Assembly (NCBI GenBank): GCA_021234155.1
Contig: JAJEKV010000054.1
Span: 3,135,622 to 3,199,621 of the forward strand
Source: Isoetes taiwanensis
Taxonomy: Eukaryota; Streptophyta; Lycopodiopsida; Isoetales; Isoetaceae
DNA: 64,000 nt
Direction: 5' to 3'
Under the pieces are notes generated by a model. It worked only from the letters and a program-made list of their open reading frames with translations, searched no databases and was not told the origin of the DNA. Position numbers and translations under genes: made by a program. Position 1 is the first letter of the stretch. Every line of letters starts with the position of its first letter. Of the stretch, positions 24,435 to 34,632 are shown in pieces.

Positions 24435-25159
24435 TGGTGCAATTGCAGATTCCTTTTTTGAAAACACGTAAATTCGGTATTTTTGACCTTTTTTAAAAAA
24501 AAGGGGCACCAAAAAAAAAGTTTCAATCCAAAAAGTACACATTTAACAGAGGACGACATTTTTTGCTTCAAGTCAAACTAAAAAATAGTACTTTTTTTAA
24601 ACACTAAAATGCAAGGGAAAAGAAATATGTCTATGCGCGCATAGATATGACAGTATAATTGAATTAATATTTCATAAACGTTTTTTTAATATCAAGGGAA
24701 CATTTGTTTTCGCGATAACTTCTTCTTGATGCTCGAGAATCAATTGGTAGCGTATAGTGTTTTTGCGTGTAAAGCACTTGAGTGTTTTTCTATCGTGTAT
24801 AGTGTTTGTCTATCGTGCATGAAGCGAGGCTAATTATATTCCTTCAAAACCCTAGGTTTGTGAAATAATCATGAAAAAGAGCTATTGATAAGATTTTTTT
24901 TGCCTCGCATATAAATAATAAGTCCATATATATGACCATTATCTTTGAGTAATACACTCTAAGTACAAAAGGCGTGTAGTTTGATATGTCCCAAAATAAC
25001 AGGCCACAACCCTGTGAACTTCCTCACTTTCTGGAACATTTTTCTCCTCTTCAAGATTTTGAAGGTCTTCGTATAATTTTCGTATAACCAAATGCTCTTG
25101 TGTTCAGAGGCTTTCTTTGTCTAAGCTCAAAACAAAGTTCTTTCAAAATATTTTTCTGT

Positions 25160-25345
25160 TTGTCCGTGTCCATGCGTGCGTACGCAAAAGTTTTTTTTGT
25201 TTGTCTGCGTCTATGCGCGCATAGGCAAAATCTTCTTCGTTTGTCTGCGTCTATGCGTGCATAGGCAAAAGTTTATAGGCAAAAGCTTTTTTGTTTGTCT
25301 GAGTTTATGCTCGCATAGGCAAAAGTTTTTTTTGTTTGTCTATGT
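25160..25345 (+). repeat. Tandem array with GCGCGC palindromes
   Basis: Four to five units of about 40-48 bases, each like TTTGTTTGTCTGCGTCTATG followed by CGCGCATAGGCAAAAG. Every unit centres on a version of TATGCGCGCATA. Lies in the left subterminal part of the 24401-28766 element. Open frames across it only reflect the repetition. Confidence 0.85.
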
Positions 25346-27075
25346 AAAAACTGGAAATTTTGCAGGTAAGATTTGTTTGGTTTATGTTTAAGTCTGATGT
25401 CATTAAACTGCCATTGAATTTTAAAACTGAGGTGTTGCATCTCAAATTTCGGTGATGTGGAGGTGACACATGGATAGGCTAGAATTGCAAGAAAGGCTGT
25501 AGTTGTCAAAGAGTTTGTATTTGCAGACGTCTACCCCTTTTCTTGTTTGGATTTGTTTTGTGTTGGTAAATTCTTTGCCTTAAGTTTCTCATCGAGTATA
25601 TTGTGATATGTTTGTGTCCTTTTTCGTTTGTACCTAATTGAATAATTGAATGTTTGGAGTTTTATTTCAGTTGTTGCTTCCATAAATCTGATCTAGGTCT
25701 TTTTTTTAGTGGCTATCTTCCAACATATAAGCAATAAATTGATCCTCAATGGAAGATCTTCCCAGGAATATTTCCCCTAGCCACAACCTAGAATTGATTT
25801 TGTCTCAAAGTATTGGCAACAAGAATACACAATAATATTTAAACAATATAAACATGTAAAATTGTGGCCACAATACAACAGAAGTTAAATCTCAAAGTCT
25901 GTTCCAAACAATTTGAGGTCGAACAAAAGAATATGCACCGGTTCTCATTGTTGCCTAAGTTCCTTGCTTTTCTAATTTTCTGAGCCCTAGACTCGCCAAA
26001 ATGAAGATCCAATGGCCAATAATAATGCCAACTCAATTTTGGCTCAATCAACAATACTGGGTACTTTTATTGATAGTACAATAATTACCTAATTGCATGT
26101 TACAAATTTTCTTGCAAAATCATCTTCATGAGTGAATGATGTGGCATGATCTTTTGCAATTACAAAACAGCCCGAAAATCAAATCATGTAGGGCCAATCA
26201 ATTAACACAAATGTGAAACAAAAGCTTAGGTGCATCACGGAGGGACTGGAGGGGCATATTATTTTAGAAATGGATGGTGAGAGTATTGCCATTGTGAAAC
26301 CAACAAATGAGGAGTTTGCATCAAATAAACCAAAGGGCTTTGTAGGTTGAGTTCTAGGCTAGTGTAGTTTGAAAAGGCTTAAAAGCTTGGACTTATAGTG
26401 CTTGATCACTATCACTTTCTGGAGTTCCACGACATGTCTAGTCAAAGTGATTTATTCCATACTCAATGCAAACAATAAAATTACTGACATCTCAATGTGA
26501 CTGTCGTGCAAAAATTGCATCATTTCAAAAGTTGTAGAGTACTAGAGATTTGCTGAAGAATCGATTAATACGCCAAGCTGCGGTATCAAATGTGCCAAGT
26601 GCCTGTCCCAAATTCAGCAAAATTAGACCATTCTAGAAAGGCAAAGATTATGTCATCAAAGGGAACAGAATAGCTAAGACAAGCACGTCCATAACCTTAT
26701 TTAAATATGCAATCGGATGAGCACGCTTGAGGTCATCACAACCATTAAAACACCCAAGTCTTGGATACACAAAGGCTGATTCATCCCTTCAAAAGGTTAA
26801 TTTCAATGCAATTTCCGGTGCCTTAATGCTCATAACACGGAAAGGCTTTGTTAGATTATAGTTTTGCCTTCTTTGGAATATATAAGATCTTAACAAACTA
26901 AATTGAAAGGCAGCCCATCGGAGAAACAGATGCCAATGTACACCATTACATGAGTATTTCCATATTGAGGCACAAACTGAATTTTAAATAGCAAGACGAA
27001 AGAGACCACTGTGGATGCATAGAACAAAAAACCAGTGCACGCACATTATAACTTTCATGAGAAAGATTTGGAGGA

Positions 27076-27209
27076 AAAGTCTACATGTAATAGCTAATGG
27101 CACTACAACTTATGGAACTGAAAAAAAGTCTAAGAGAATCATAAAGGATAAAGTTCGTGAAGCCAGTTTACCTGCTCTAATGCCTGTGGCAATTGCTTGT
27201 TTTATGTCC
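27076..27209. repeat. 134-bp perfect direct duplication, copy 1
   Basis: Identical over 134 bases to 27480-27613, beginning AAAGTCTACATGTAATAGCT and ending TTGTTTTATGTCC. Identity implies a very recent duplication inside the TIR element. Confidence 0.93.
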
Positions 27210-27479
27210 CTTCTTCTTGATCATGAAGCTTGATCCAATGAATGGGCTTGAGGCGATTGAAGTGCTAGGCCCTCCTGGTTGTCTGATGAAGAAGACATTG
27301 CTAACCGGCAGACCTGAGCATTTGCCGAACCTAGAGCTGTGAAACGTGAAAACAAAGCTTTTTTCTTGGCCAACTGATGATGCCTGTCTTAGTTATTATT
27401 GGTTGATATGAAGATCGTAAATACCGACAGGCAGCGTGAAGGAAGCATTATACGGGAGTACAAAGAGAACGCTCGTCCT

Positions 27480-27613
27480 AAAGTCTACATGTAATAGCTA
27501 ATGGCACTACAACTTATGGAACTGAAAAAAAGTCTAAGAGAATCATAAAGGATAAAGTTCGTGAAGCCAGTTTACCTGCTCTAATGCCTGTGGCAATTGC
27601 TTGTTTTATGTCC
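27480..27613. repeat. 134-bp perfect direct duplication, copy 2
   Basis: Second copy, 404 bases from the first. On the minus strand its end forms a plausible exon (27629-27585) between GCATGCAG and a CAG|GTAAAC donor; copy 1 keeps the donor but has different sequence upstream. Confidence 0.93.
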
Positions 27614-28048
27614 GTCGAACCTGCATGCAAATTAATTCGTGAAAATATCGAAGCCCGTTTCATTCAAAGGGGTTCGTCTTCTTGATTCAAATACTCAAGT
27701 TTGAAAGACATCATTTGAAGAGGCACAAAGGAATAAATCTTACCTGGAATCTATTGTGAAATGAGATTTGGGAAAGCGCCGGGGATCAAGGAAGCGGCTA
27801 ACCCTTTGTTCATTGTCTCTGGTTTGACGACGATAGAGAAGCTTACCGATGGGACTGAAGAAATAGGGTTTGGAAATACAACTGAAATCTGGCGTTGATG
27901 GCCTGCAGTCTGGCGCTGATGATCTTAAACACATGAAAGCATGATAAGCCGATCTTTGGAACAAAGTCTGGCGATTAAACCAATTTTTGGGACAAAGGGG
28001 GAAGACTCGAAACAAAGAAAATATGCCTTTCCTATGCGCGCATAGCAC
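27585..28048 (-). CDS. Exon-like fragment carried by the TIR element
   Basis: A minus frame from 28048 reads to a strong donor (TTCCAG|GTAAGA near 27744), a short intron follows, then GCATGCAG opens a 45-base exon reading STDIKQAIATGIRA and ending at CAG|GTAAAC. Canonical splice sites suggest a captured or resident gene fragment. The product is not recognised, and no transposase motif is visible. The frame begins immediately beside the right-hand palindrome (28032-28045). Confidence 0.3.
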
Positions 28049-28732
28049 ATCACGAAAGATTTGCCCATGCGGCGCCAGGCACTACCTACCAGGTCCCTTT
28101 CCTACCTACCCATTCTTTTCCACTACCTACTGGTTTTTCTTTCGACCCTACTAGGTTCTTTTCCTACCCGCCCAATTTTTTCGACAACCTACTTGTTTTA
28201 GTTCCGACCCTGTACATGTGCATATATGGACCTCTCTTAAACCTGCGATATTATTTTATGAGCGAAATGATATCTTTTTATTTATCTTTTTACCTCTTCT
28301 GCATTAATAAGAAAGTTGCCATGCCATGCGTGCGTAGCTTGACAAATTTTTTTTCTAAATAGCTATGTGCACATAGCATGCTCAGTAACATTTTTAGCGA
28401 TGGGTATACATGCACAATGTCTTGGTGTGTCTTGTTTGTCGCTTGTCTTGTTTGTCGCACATTTTAGCCTTTAGTTTTGGTCAAGATTCTAGTGGTTCTT
28501 CAATTTCTCCATTTTTCAGGTGCATCCCAAATTCACCTAAATGTGATTCTAATTTTACACCTAGTTTGGAGGTGTAAAATTAACAAAACGAAAATTTCCA
28601 GTAACTTTGGACCCTAAAATGGGTCACGCAATTGTAAATTGAGGGCCATTTTTGTAATTGGCCCCCTAAAAGTGGCAAAATTTAAGGTTTTTTTAGGGAA
28701 TCTTTGAAAGATTCTTTTTTGTGGTGCAAACG

Positions 28733-28766
28733 CAGGTCATTAGTGCGTTTGCTAGGTCACCTTGTT
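28733..28766 (-). repeat. Right terminal inverted repeat
   Basis: 34 bases, exact reverse complement of 24401-24434. Followed by TCAT. Confidence 0.9.
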
Positions 28767-28770
28767 TCAT

Positions 28771-29235
28771 GTGGAGGTTTATTGAATTACCTTGTGTTCA
28801 TGCAATAACTGTAATCTTGTAGAAAGGAGATCGTGTCCAAGATTATGCCCATCATGGGTGTAGTTTGACTTCTTATTTGAACACCTATAGAGATGCGATT
28901 TATCTGGTGGTTCTTAGTTCTAATGATGAAGTGAATGAGGAAGTTACATTACCGCCAGTTGTTCATCGTCAACCGGGCCATCCAAAGAAGAGAAGCATTT
29001 CATAGTGAGGATAGTGGCTCACAAAAGAGGCCTACGATGTAAGAATTACCAAGAGCTTGGGCATAATTATCATAGTAGTCGTGCACCACTAGCATGAGAT
29101 TTTATATGGAATGTTTTCAAAAGGATGCATTTCTATTGATTCAAAATATATATTTTGTGTTTTTAAAAGGATGCACTTCTATTGAATCAAAATGTATGTT
29201 CTGGAAATTAATTCTCTTAAAAGGGCATCATGTAT
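28771..29235. other. Stretch without a supported gene
   Basis: The phrase AAAAGGATGCA.TTCTATTGA.TCAAAAT occurs twice, near 29120 and 29166, a small tandem duplication. Nothing else is recognised. Confidence 0.35.
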
Positions 29236-29420
29236 CAAAGTTTTTGGGTTGCCCCTAAGGGGGCAAGCCCTTGTTGAGGTGGGTTTGTGGCATATGCTAG
29301 GTATATGCCAATATATACCCAGAATATGCCAATGACTGCTAAAAACCCATCATAGACTGTAAATGCTCGGTTGCCCCTGTTGCTGGAGAGGAACTGTGGA
29401 AACCGAGAAACCGGTGCTCG
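29236..29420 (+). repeat. Repeat X, copy 2
   Basis: Starts after a T run with GGGTTGCCCCTAAGGGGGCA and AGCCCTTG (a fold-back), continues with GTGGGTTTGTGGCATATGC and reaches CTGTTGCTGG..AAACCGAGAAACCGG. Same order as the minus-strand copy at 16030-16260. Confidence 0.65.
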
Positions 29421-30184
29421 CTCAGAATTTTGTTGGATTTCGCACAAGCTGGGCAAACAGAGCTTCTTAAAGAGTCGCACAATCTTGTTTACATCTGATC
29501 AACATATGGCATATGCCCGATTAGCCTAGATTTTTTATTATGGAGTCTTCTTTCAGCGGGCTATGGCAGGGCTATGGCTTGAATCAAAGAAGAGACAGAA
29601 GTGGATAAGCAGCAGCAGGTCACCCTCATGTAGCTTCCATAGATTTGGTTGTGTTTTGTCGTCAATGGAGTCGAAATGGAGCATAGTTAAAAGCACGATT
29701 TTTTGAGCTTGGAGTTGCGGACTCAAGGCTATAGTATTGCTTCAAGATGATTCCTGACCTTTCTCCATTTTATCATTCTTGAAGCTCCTGCCACATCAGT
29801 CCAGCTCTAAATCTCGCTACTTCTTCTGCCATTATCATGGACTTTGTGAATCCCGGTGACTATCTCCTTTTTGCAAGGTCTTTTCGAGGTGCGGTATGGT
29901 TACCTTTGTTAGGAATTAGTATATTAAAAATTATTTTCATGCTAAGAATTTTTATGCTTGAAATCTTGAGGATGATTATCGGATGAAAGTAAGTTTATGT
30001 TGTGGAGGCAATGTAGATAGACCGATTATTAGATTTTGGATGAAGCTCCTTGACAATAGGTCTTCAAAATTTGGATACTCCATCCATGTACTTGCACTAC
30101 GAGAACCGTTGAGATCCTTGCAATTTAAGGCGTTTTTTGGGTAAATATGCCAATTGTTGATTCCCCGGTGTTGTGCTAGATAAT

Positions 30185-30480
30185 ATCTCTTGCGGCATCT
30201 TGGAAGTGTGTGCAAGCATGGCGGTTTTAATAGAGGTCTTATAGCTCATGCACGTATCTATGCAAACAACCTTACAGCGGATCGCTTATTGGGCTGCCCT
30301 TATAAACATGTATGGTAGGTTTGAAATTTGAAGGATGCAAACACTAGGTTTGATAGTATACAAAGTCGAATTTGGTATCTTGGAATCGTTGATTGAACTA
30401 TATGCACAATATGGCTACTTCTATGAGGCACATTGACTCTTCCACAAAATGCGACAAAATGATCTATGCCCGGACAATGG
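30185..30480 (+). pseudogene. PPR (pentatricopeptide repeat) protein fragment
   Basis: PPR proteins bind organelle RNA for editing, splicing or stability. In three shifting frames the segment reads VCASMAVLIEG, then LIAHARIYANNLTADRLLG, ALINMYG, FDSIQSR, NLVSWN, then SLIELYAQYGYFYEAH and LFHKMRQNDLCPD. This is the order of a PLS-class PPR repeat set: HA.I, ALI.MY, VSWN, LI..YAQ.G, EA..LF..M. At least three frame slips and an in-frame TGA separate the pieces. No neighbouring repeats are readable, so it is an isolated dead fragment, not a gene. Confidence 0.65.
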
Positions 30481-31435
30481 CAAGAAACTTTACGGATGCG
30501 GGGGTGCTGAAGTTTTATCACGGTTTGCCACCATAATTAATAAGTTTATTTCTAGCCTAGTCTTGATTATTTTGTCGGACAAACAAAGCTCTTGTTGGGA
30601 TTAGAAGTTGATAACCGTAGTCTAGTGGCTTCTGAAACCCCCATAAGAATAGGCCAATATATATGAATTTGGAGGATTTTTAAAGTGGTTGCTACCTCAA
30701 AATTCACGACTTTTGGTGAATTGATGGATGCGTGCATGTATATGTTGAGCTTAATTTGTCGAACTTGAAGGTAATATATAAGGCATTCCTTCCTTGTTTT
30801 CTCTATTTATTCAAGGTATGCTTATTTGTCCCATTTGACTTTGTATATATTGATCTGCAAATTAGTTATGTCGATTGCATTGCATGATCTATTAATCATG
30901 CTTTTCTATTTTTCTGGCGAGTCATGCTTATATTGGTTTCGGGGTAAATTTTCTTCTACCAAGCGGATAGAATACCTTACGAATATTTTTATGTCGAAAA
31001 TGATTACTTCATCACGAAACTTCATGGGTCACATAGAGGTAAGATAGTCTTGCCAAGGCGCATAAAGGAACCATGCAATTTTGGTTCAATAGGTCAGCAA
31101 CTATAAGCGGGGAAAGCGCGCACCGGGCAAAAGGTACATTCCTTCTTGAGCAAGGCCGGCATTCATAATGCCGGACATTGCGGCATGAGGTGCCATTCGA
31201 AAGGTATCTTACATTTGTATTCTTCGGTGAACTATAAATTGTCCATAACTTGCAAGAACAACGCCATTTATGGTTTACAAACAAGATTTTTGAGAGTTAC
31301 ATAACATTAGCTTGGTTCAGAGATCCTTCTTGAGCCACTAATCTGAAGCTCAGCCTAAAATGTCCTTTGTTTTGTTGCAAGCAAATGTTATATGGGGAGA
31401 CCATTTCTATTCATGCAGGTTCATGCATTTATTTT
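30481..31435. other. Gene-poor stretch
   Basis: No supported gene. Short frames at 30.8-31.3 kb on both strands have no recognisable motif. Confidence 0.3.
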
Positions 31436-31438
31436 GTA

Positions 31439-31619
31439 AATCCCATCGATCCGAGACATCGGATCACCATTCTAGAATGGGACGAGCATGCATGTTTTGC
31501 ATGCATGCGGCCGGCGCATGCCCGTTCTGGTTGGGAGTTTGCTATTTTAGGCGCGTTTCTACATCAACGTCTCATCGGCGCTTCCTCTTCTCTCTCAGCA
31601 GTACCTTTTTCTCTTTGAA
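31439..31619 (+). repeat. ~180-bp direct duplication, copy 1
   Basis: Nearly identical to 31801-31978; the second copy lacks three bases in a CTTC run. Contains a GCATGCATG/CATGCATGC inverted repeat and ends in a pyrimidine-rich tract, like a plant 5' UTR. The offset is 362 bases. Confidence 0.93.
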
Positions 31620-31800
31620 TTGTTTTCCAGGCAGGGGAGGGGCTTCTTCCTGCTTGGTTTGGCCAATTTGGCGTTTCTTTCATCTTTGTCCTTTTCGGCC
31701 TTTAGCCTTCGATCACGTGACCTTCGTCCTCGATCCTAGTTTGTAAGGAAGTCCTTTGGTATTCGGGCGGTTTGTTGGTTTCATGCGAGTCCCATTCTAG

Positions 31801-31978
31801 AATCCCATCGATCCGAGACATCGGATCACCATTCTAGAATGGGACGAGCATGCATGTTTTGCATGCATGCGGCCGGCGCATGCCCGTTCTGGTTGGGAGT
31901 TTGCTATTTTAGGCGCGTTTCTACATCAACGTCTCATCGGCGCTTCTTCTCTCTCAGCAGTACCTTTTTCTCTTTGAA
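31801..31978 (+). repeat. ~180-bp direct duplication, copy 2
   Basis: Second copy. Here the left edge overlaps a perfect 15-bp inverted repeat, GTCCCATTCTAGAAT (31789-31803) with ATTCTAGAATGGGAC (31831-31845), enclosing a smaller GATCCGA/TCGGATC hairpin. The left arm recurs alone at 32434-32448 together with GGTTTCATGCGA just upstream. Confidence 0.93.
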
Positions 31979-32793
31979 CCCACCCTCCCACCCTTCTTTG
32001 TTTATTATATTTGTCGCGTGGCACGCGCATAATCAGCCCCTCCACTCTGGGAGGTTTGTTTTGTTTTGTTTTTTAGGTGTTGGTGATGTGCAGGTACAGG
32101 TTGGCGAGCGGCATCTGTTTCGACTTCTCCATTCGTGGGTTTTTGGGAGCGATTTCTCTGCCTTGCGTTTGTCTAAGCCCCTTGCCGAAGGTTTATCACT
32201 AGGGTTTTTCCTCGAAAACCCGAAAGGGCGGGGTTTATTAATCCCGATGATAAGCTTTCGGCAACCAAACATCTGTTAGCATTGTATTTTTGGGGTCCAA
32301 ATGATATAATTGGATTTTCCCTTTATTTTTCGTGGGTAGTTCGCGTGTGTGCGGCTACCCACTATCCACCATTGTAGAAAATCTGCTGAGATGAATGAGA
32401 AGCCTATCTATCGGGCGGTTGTTGGTTTCATGCGAGTCCCATTCTAGAATCTTAAGACATAGCAGTATGAACTGTGGCCATGCATAAGCAAGTTTGAACG
32501 TCTTGCAAATGCCACCAGCTTGTTTCATGTAACTGATAATGTCGCAATTTATGGGCTCATGGGATATAAGCCATCCTGAAGGACTTGGCTTCTTATAGTA
32601 ACCGTTGTTGTTTCTTTGCCAACAATGGCATCCATACTCCCAATTTGAAAACTTTGAAAACTTTGAAATGACACTTGTGTTAATTTGTTGAAAGACAGCA
32701 ATTTGAAGCTGTGAACTAATTTCTTTTGTTAAGACTGTTAAATTGATGTCAGAATTGTTGATGTTTGAGTTTTTTGTTTTATGAATGTTGCAG

Positions 32794-33410
32794 ACCCCTT
32801 AGAAAAGAAAAAACTTGTCATCCTAGACTTAAATGGAGTTCTGGTGAGCACATTCCAAAAGCAGAACGAATTAAAAAATTCAGAGTGGGTGAAGAAGCAT
32901 TATGCGAGGGGAAAGTGGTGGTGTCTGGACCCGGGTGATAAGGTTCTTAGAAGGTGCTTTGCCAGATTTGAGGTAGCCATATGGTCTTCTATGATGAAGC
33001 ACAACATCATAGAAATCCTAAATGTTATAGTGCCACCTTCCTTTATAGGAAGGTTCAAGTTCATTTGGGGTCGAGAAAAGAGTGCGAGGTGATGCCTTTC
33101 AATTTTCGGGGAATCCAGAACAAGCCGGTGCTTATGAAGCCAATTGTAAAAGTATATGAGGCTTTTTGAGGATGTAGGGGAGGTAGTGCTAGTTGATGAC
33201 TCATTGTACAAGACTTTCTTGTCCCCACAAGACACTTGCTTCATAATTGAAAAATTTGATAATGACATCAATGACAAAGGTTTCAATTTCTTAGTACATT
33301 TCGCAAACTTGGCTCAATGCCAAGAACCCTCAAAAGTGGTTGCCGAAGCGGTATATGTTGAAGATAAAGTTCAAGAAGAGGACATCGACATACTTAGGCT
33401 TCTCGGCTGA
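32794..33410 (+). pseudogene. NIF/FCP1-type (HAD superfamily) phosphatase-like, pseudogene
   Basis: The family removes phosphate from serine residues such as those in the RNA polymerase II tail, using an Asp nucleophile. After an acceptor at 32791-32793 the frame reads KKLVILDLNGVLVS (motif I), then FEVAIWSS (motif II), a frame slip near 33090, MPFNFRG..NKPVLMKPIVKVYEAF, a second slip at the T run near 33165, then EDVGEVVLVDDSLYK (motif IV) and a stop at 33410. In motif I the usual second Asp (D-x-D) is Asn, as I recall for a plant subgroup reading LDLNG. The two frame slips make it a pseudogene. Upstream duplicated 5'UTR-like DNA at 31.4-32.0 kb may have been its leader. Confidence 0.7.
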
Positions 33411-34632
33411 CCATCTAAGTGAGCTAGCGAGGTGGAAAGTGGCTATTCTCAAAAGCATTAGGTTAATGAAGGAAATTGTTAAGGTATGTTGTTTAATTTC
33501 ATTTAGTTGTGTTGTTATGCTATTGAAGTGATTGTAGTAATGTCATTGCTTTCAATTCATTTAGTTGCATTTTTGTATGTTGTTTGATTTGAATTACTTG
33601 GTTTGTGAGAACCTAGAAGTTGCGATGCACGAGGAAGCAATTGAGGTAACTCTTGCTTTGCATCGGCTCATAATAAAAATGATAGCAACATAGAAGCGGA
33701 TGAGCACGAGGTTTCACAAGGAGCATGTTTTGGAGAAAATAGAAAGCGAAGTACAAGTTGGTAGCCAGGAGATGTCTAAGCTACAAGGCTTGATAGATGA
33801 TATAAGTATAAACATCTTTCGATGATGCGGGAGATAAAGTACATGAAGATAATAATAACAATCCTGCGGGGTAATATCTTGATTTTGTCAATGAGCGGGA
33901 TGAAGAGCACGCAAGAGAAGATAAAACACAAGATACTACTCTTATTGCGTCTAGGCACTTCAAATGATGCAGCAGGGAATTCTCAGAAGGAGAATAAGAG
34001 TCTATAGACTCTTTTCAATATTTATGTAACTTAGCTTTGTATGTAACCTGTAATAGTACGACAAGTGAGTTATACGATTTTGTACATATATTGTAACAAT
34101 TTTGTATCTAATGAATATAATATTTTGCACTTGCGAGTTTCTACTTGCAAAATTGTTGTCGGTTTATATTTGAATGTAATGGTTTCTCCTATGCTTGTCT
34201 ACGTATCCGACATGAAGTCCAAATCCTAATTGGTTAAACAAACAAACACGTATATGAAGCCAATCTTTGAACATATGCATGTAAAAAGGGTTTAGAGTAT
34301 TTACTTTGTGCATTGTCTTGGCAGTCCCCAATTGAACACTTGCGAGAAAGTTTCCACCATTTGTTTCCAAGGACCAAACTGAAGGCTGACGGTTAAGCAT
34401 AAACTCACGAAAACAATTATGCGTCGGTGGAACAAAGCGAAAATGAGACAAAGCACCGGCGGCGATTACATTGATCAAGTCAGTCAGGACTACAAATTTC
34501 TGTGCAACAAAGAATTTGTTAGCTTCCATTGATAGGTTTGTTAGAAACAATGTAGCAGCAATGAGCCACTTTACATGTGAATGATGTGCTTCTGCCTCTT
34601 CGAAGCAGAAGCAGAAAAAACGGTCAGCAGTG
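33411..34632. other. Stretch with short frames of unclear origin
   Basis: Plus-strand frames at 33.6-34.0 kb (for example HKEHVLEKIESEVQVG) look helical and may continue the pseudogene's old 3' part. A 128-codon minus frame at 34164-34550 has a plausible donor but no known motif. Neither is firm. Confidence 0.25.

Larger units (their letters stand above)
24401..28766. mobile_element. 4.37-kb DNA transposon with perfect 34-bp TIRs
   Basis: AACAAGGTGACCTAGCAAAC at 24401 begins a 34-base sequence whose exact reverse complement occupies 28733-28766. Both ends are flanked by TCAT (24397-24400 and 28767-28770), a possible 4-bp target duplication. Inside, the palindrome CTATGCGCGCATAG or close variants occurs near both ends (24631, 25211, 25251 and 28032, plus CTATGTGCACATAG at 28363), as expected for transposase-binding sites. 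No transposase domain is readable. Minus-strand exon-like pieces at 27.6-28.05 kb start in the right subterminal region. The long TIR suggests a Mutator-like element, but a 4-bp duplication would not fit that superfamily (9 bp), so I leave the class open. Confidence 0.8.

Noticed and set aside
25160-25345. CRISPR-like spacing of repeats
   Set aside because: Plant DNA, and the intervening sequences are themselves similar; this is an ordinary tandem array.
25176-25391. 71-codon open frame of repeated FFVCLRLCVHRQK units
   Set aside because: It is only the translation of the tandem palindrome array; other frames give equally repetitive products.
30105-30125. CACTACGAGAACCGTTG as a CACTA end
   Set aside because: It resembles the terminus at 46058 over a few bases, but there are no subterminal repeats behind it and the sequence runs into PPR remnants.
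34164-34550. 128-codon minus frame
   Set aside because: Plausible donor at its end, but no recognisable domain and no start context; left as undefined sequence near the transposase-like gene.
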